A stretch of DNA of 6,002 nt from NCBI GenBank assembly GCA_938033975.1, contig CALHKJ010000481.1:1-6002 (forward strand), written 5' to 3'. A program made the position numbers and the translations under genes. This document shows positions 5,382 through 6,002 of the stretch, piece after piece (position 1 is the stretch's first letter; the number at the start of each line of letters is the position of its first letter). The DNA comes from an uncultured Saprospiraceae bacterium. GTDB taxonomy: Bacteria > Bacteroidota > Bacteroidia > Chitinophagales > Saprospiraceae. The notes under the pieces were generated by a model. That model was not told the origin of the DNA and made no database searches. It saw only the letters and a program-made list of their open reading frames with translations.

Positions 5382-6002
5382 TTACAATTTGCTGATATTT
5401 TTAATAGCTCGTTTCTGGAGGAAATTTGTATTGTTAATTATACCAAACACAGTTTTTATTAAGAATTTAATGATTGGATTTTTATTCATGATCATCTTCC
5501 TCATGGATTCTGAGTCTCCAATTATCTTTGCTCCTTTTTTATGTCTCTCTTGACTATAGACTTCTGTATTTCCTTGTAGAATGGAATTTACAGCAGCGAC
5601 AGCATCATCAATACCGAGATTCATTCCCTTTCCTCCTACAGGCGAATGACAATGTGCGGAATCTCCTGCAAAGAGAACCCTCCCTTTTTTATATTCTTTT
5701 ATTTGTCGGACAGAGACTGTAAAATGTCCTTTTCTATAAACCTTATTAATATCCAATTCGAAAGGTATAGATTCAAGACAATCTTGAGTGGTGGAGATAA
5801 TACGCACTCTGTTAGGGCCAATTGGAAGCGATACAACTGTCCCATTATGTTTGGCTAATTTCATCCAAACATTGTTGGCTGCATAATCATACAAATCCCC
5901 GTTTAGTTCAATATCAGCTATCGACCATTTTTCTGGGAGATCAAAACCAGGATAGTCAATATCTAACTTTGTTCTTGTGGTGGAGTTGACGCCATCACAG
6001 GC
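5382..6002 (-). CDS. FAD-dependent monooxygenase, PHBH/UbiH-like flavoprotein family, C-terminal part (5' end beyond right edge)
   Basis: The minus-strand frame is open from the right edge to the stop at 5382-5384, giving 206 residues. A TTG codon at 5894 is not the start, because family sequence continues upstream of it. Visible residues 2-10, CDGVNSTTR, are the DG motif (GxDGxxSxVR type) that contributes to FAD and NAD(P)H binding. Residues 107-134, including LFAGDSAHCHSP and GGKGMNLGIDDA, are the GD motif that binds the FAD ribityl and pyrophosphate. Both are hallmarks of p-hydroxybenzoate-hydroxylase-type aromatic hydroxylases. The N-terminal GxGxxG Rossmann motif should lie about 150 or more residues further upstream, outside the window. 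The chain ends soon after the catalytic domain, without the thioredoxin-like C-terminal domain of phenol hydroxylases. The substrate is unknown. It leads into the DUF3995 gene with a 12-bp gap. Confidence 0.92.
   Translation of the reverse strand, partial: ACDGVNSTTRTKLDIDYPGFDLPEKWSIADIELNGDLYDYAANNVWMKLAKHNGTVVSLPIGPNRVRIISTTQDCLESIPFELDINKVYRKGHFTVSVRQIKEYKKGRVLFAGDSAHCHSPVGGKGMNLGIDDAVAAVNSILQGNTEVYSQERHKKGAKIIGDSESMRKMIMNKNPIIKFLIKTVFGIINNTNFLQKRAIKNISKL

Noticed and set aside
5129..5858. Several plus-strand ORFs of 64-76 codons opposite the DUF3995 and monooxygenase genes
   Set aside because: They are antisense shadows of well-supported genes with no domain or start-region support.
5385..5894. 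Monooxygenase gene starting at TTG 5894 as a short complete protein
   Set aside because: The frame stays open to the window edge and the upstream residues contain the DG motif (CDGVNSTTR), so the gene is cut by the window, not short.

Overview
The window reads as chromosomal DNA from a Bacteroidota bacterium (Cytophagia or Flavobacteriia type). The basis is high A+T, A-rich start regions without clear Shine-Dalgarno sequences, a good TAnnTTTG-type -7 box before one gene, an argE-argH arrangement typical of that phylum's arginine clusters, and protein types common there (short MKLW-type ArgH, Crp/Fnr regulator ending in an ITPESLSRIRKE-like helix, DUF3995, DUF481). The genus cannot be read from this sequence.

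Layout. Plus strand, 2-1598: the 3' end of argE, a 103-bp gap holding two copies of a 42-bp GC-rich repeat, then complete argH, followed by a candidate terminator. Everything from 1682 to 6002 lies on the minus strand and is transcribed toward argH. In transcription order: a partial PHBH-type FAD monooxygenase (runs off the right edge), a DUF3995 membrane protein 12 bp behind it, a 187-bp gap with a promoter, a Crp/Fnr-family regulator, a nitroreductase-family flavoprotein, a membrane-anchored Hsp31/HchA-type DJ-1 protein 14 bp behind that, a strong hairpin terminator, and last a DUF481 outer-membrane protein.

How they may work together. ArgE and ArgH are the deacylase and the final lyase of arginine synthesis. 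The regulator, nitroreductase and HchA genes look like a small stress module: a flavin reductase and a DJ-1-family glyoxalase/deglycase-type enzyme under a local Crp/Fnr regulator. This grouping is inferred from order and spacing. An inverted repeat with CRP-box geometry (5-6-5) overlaps the -7 box of the regulator gene, and a degenerate copy sits just upstream of the nitroreductase gene, suggesting auto- and local regulation.

Most of the window is ordinary chromosome. I see no mobile element, CRISPR array, RNA gene or clearly new system. The points most worth a second look are the intra-operon tandem repeat, the candidate operators, and the HchA homologue that combines a membrane anchor with an apparently missing metal site.
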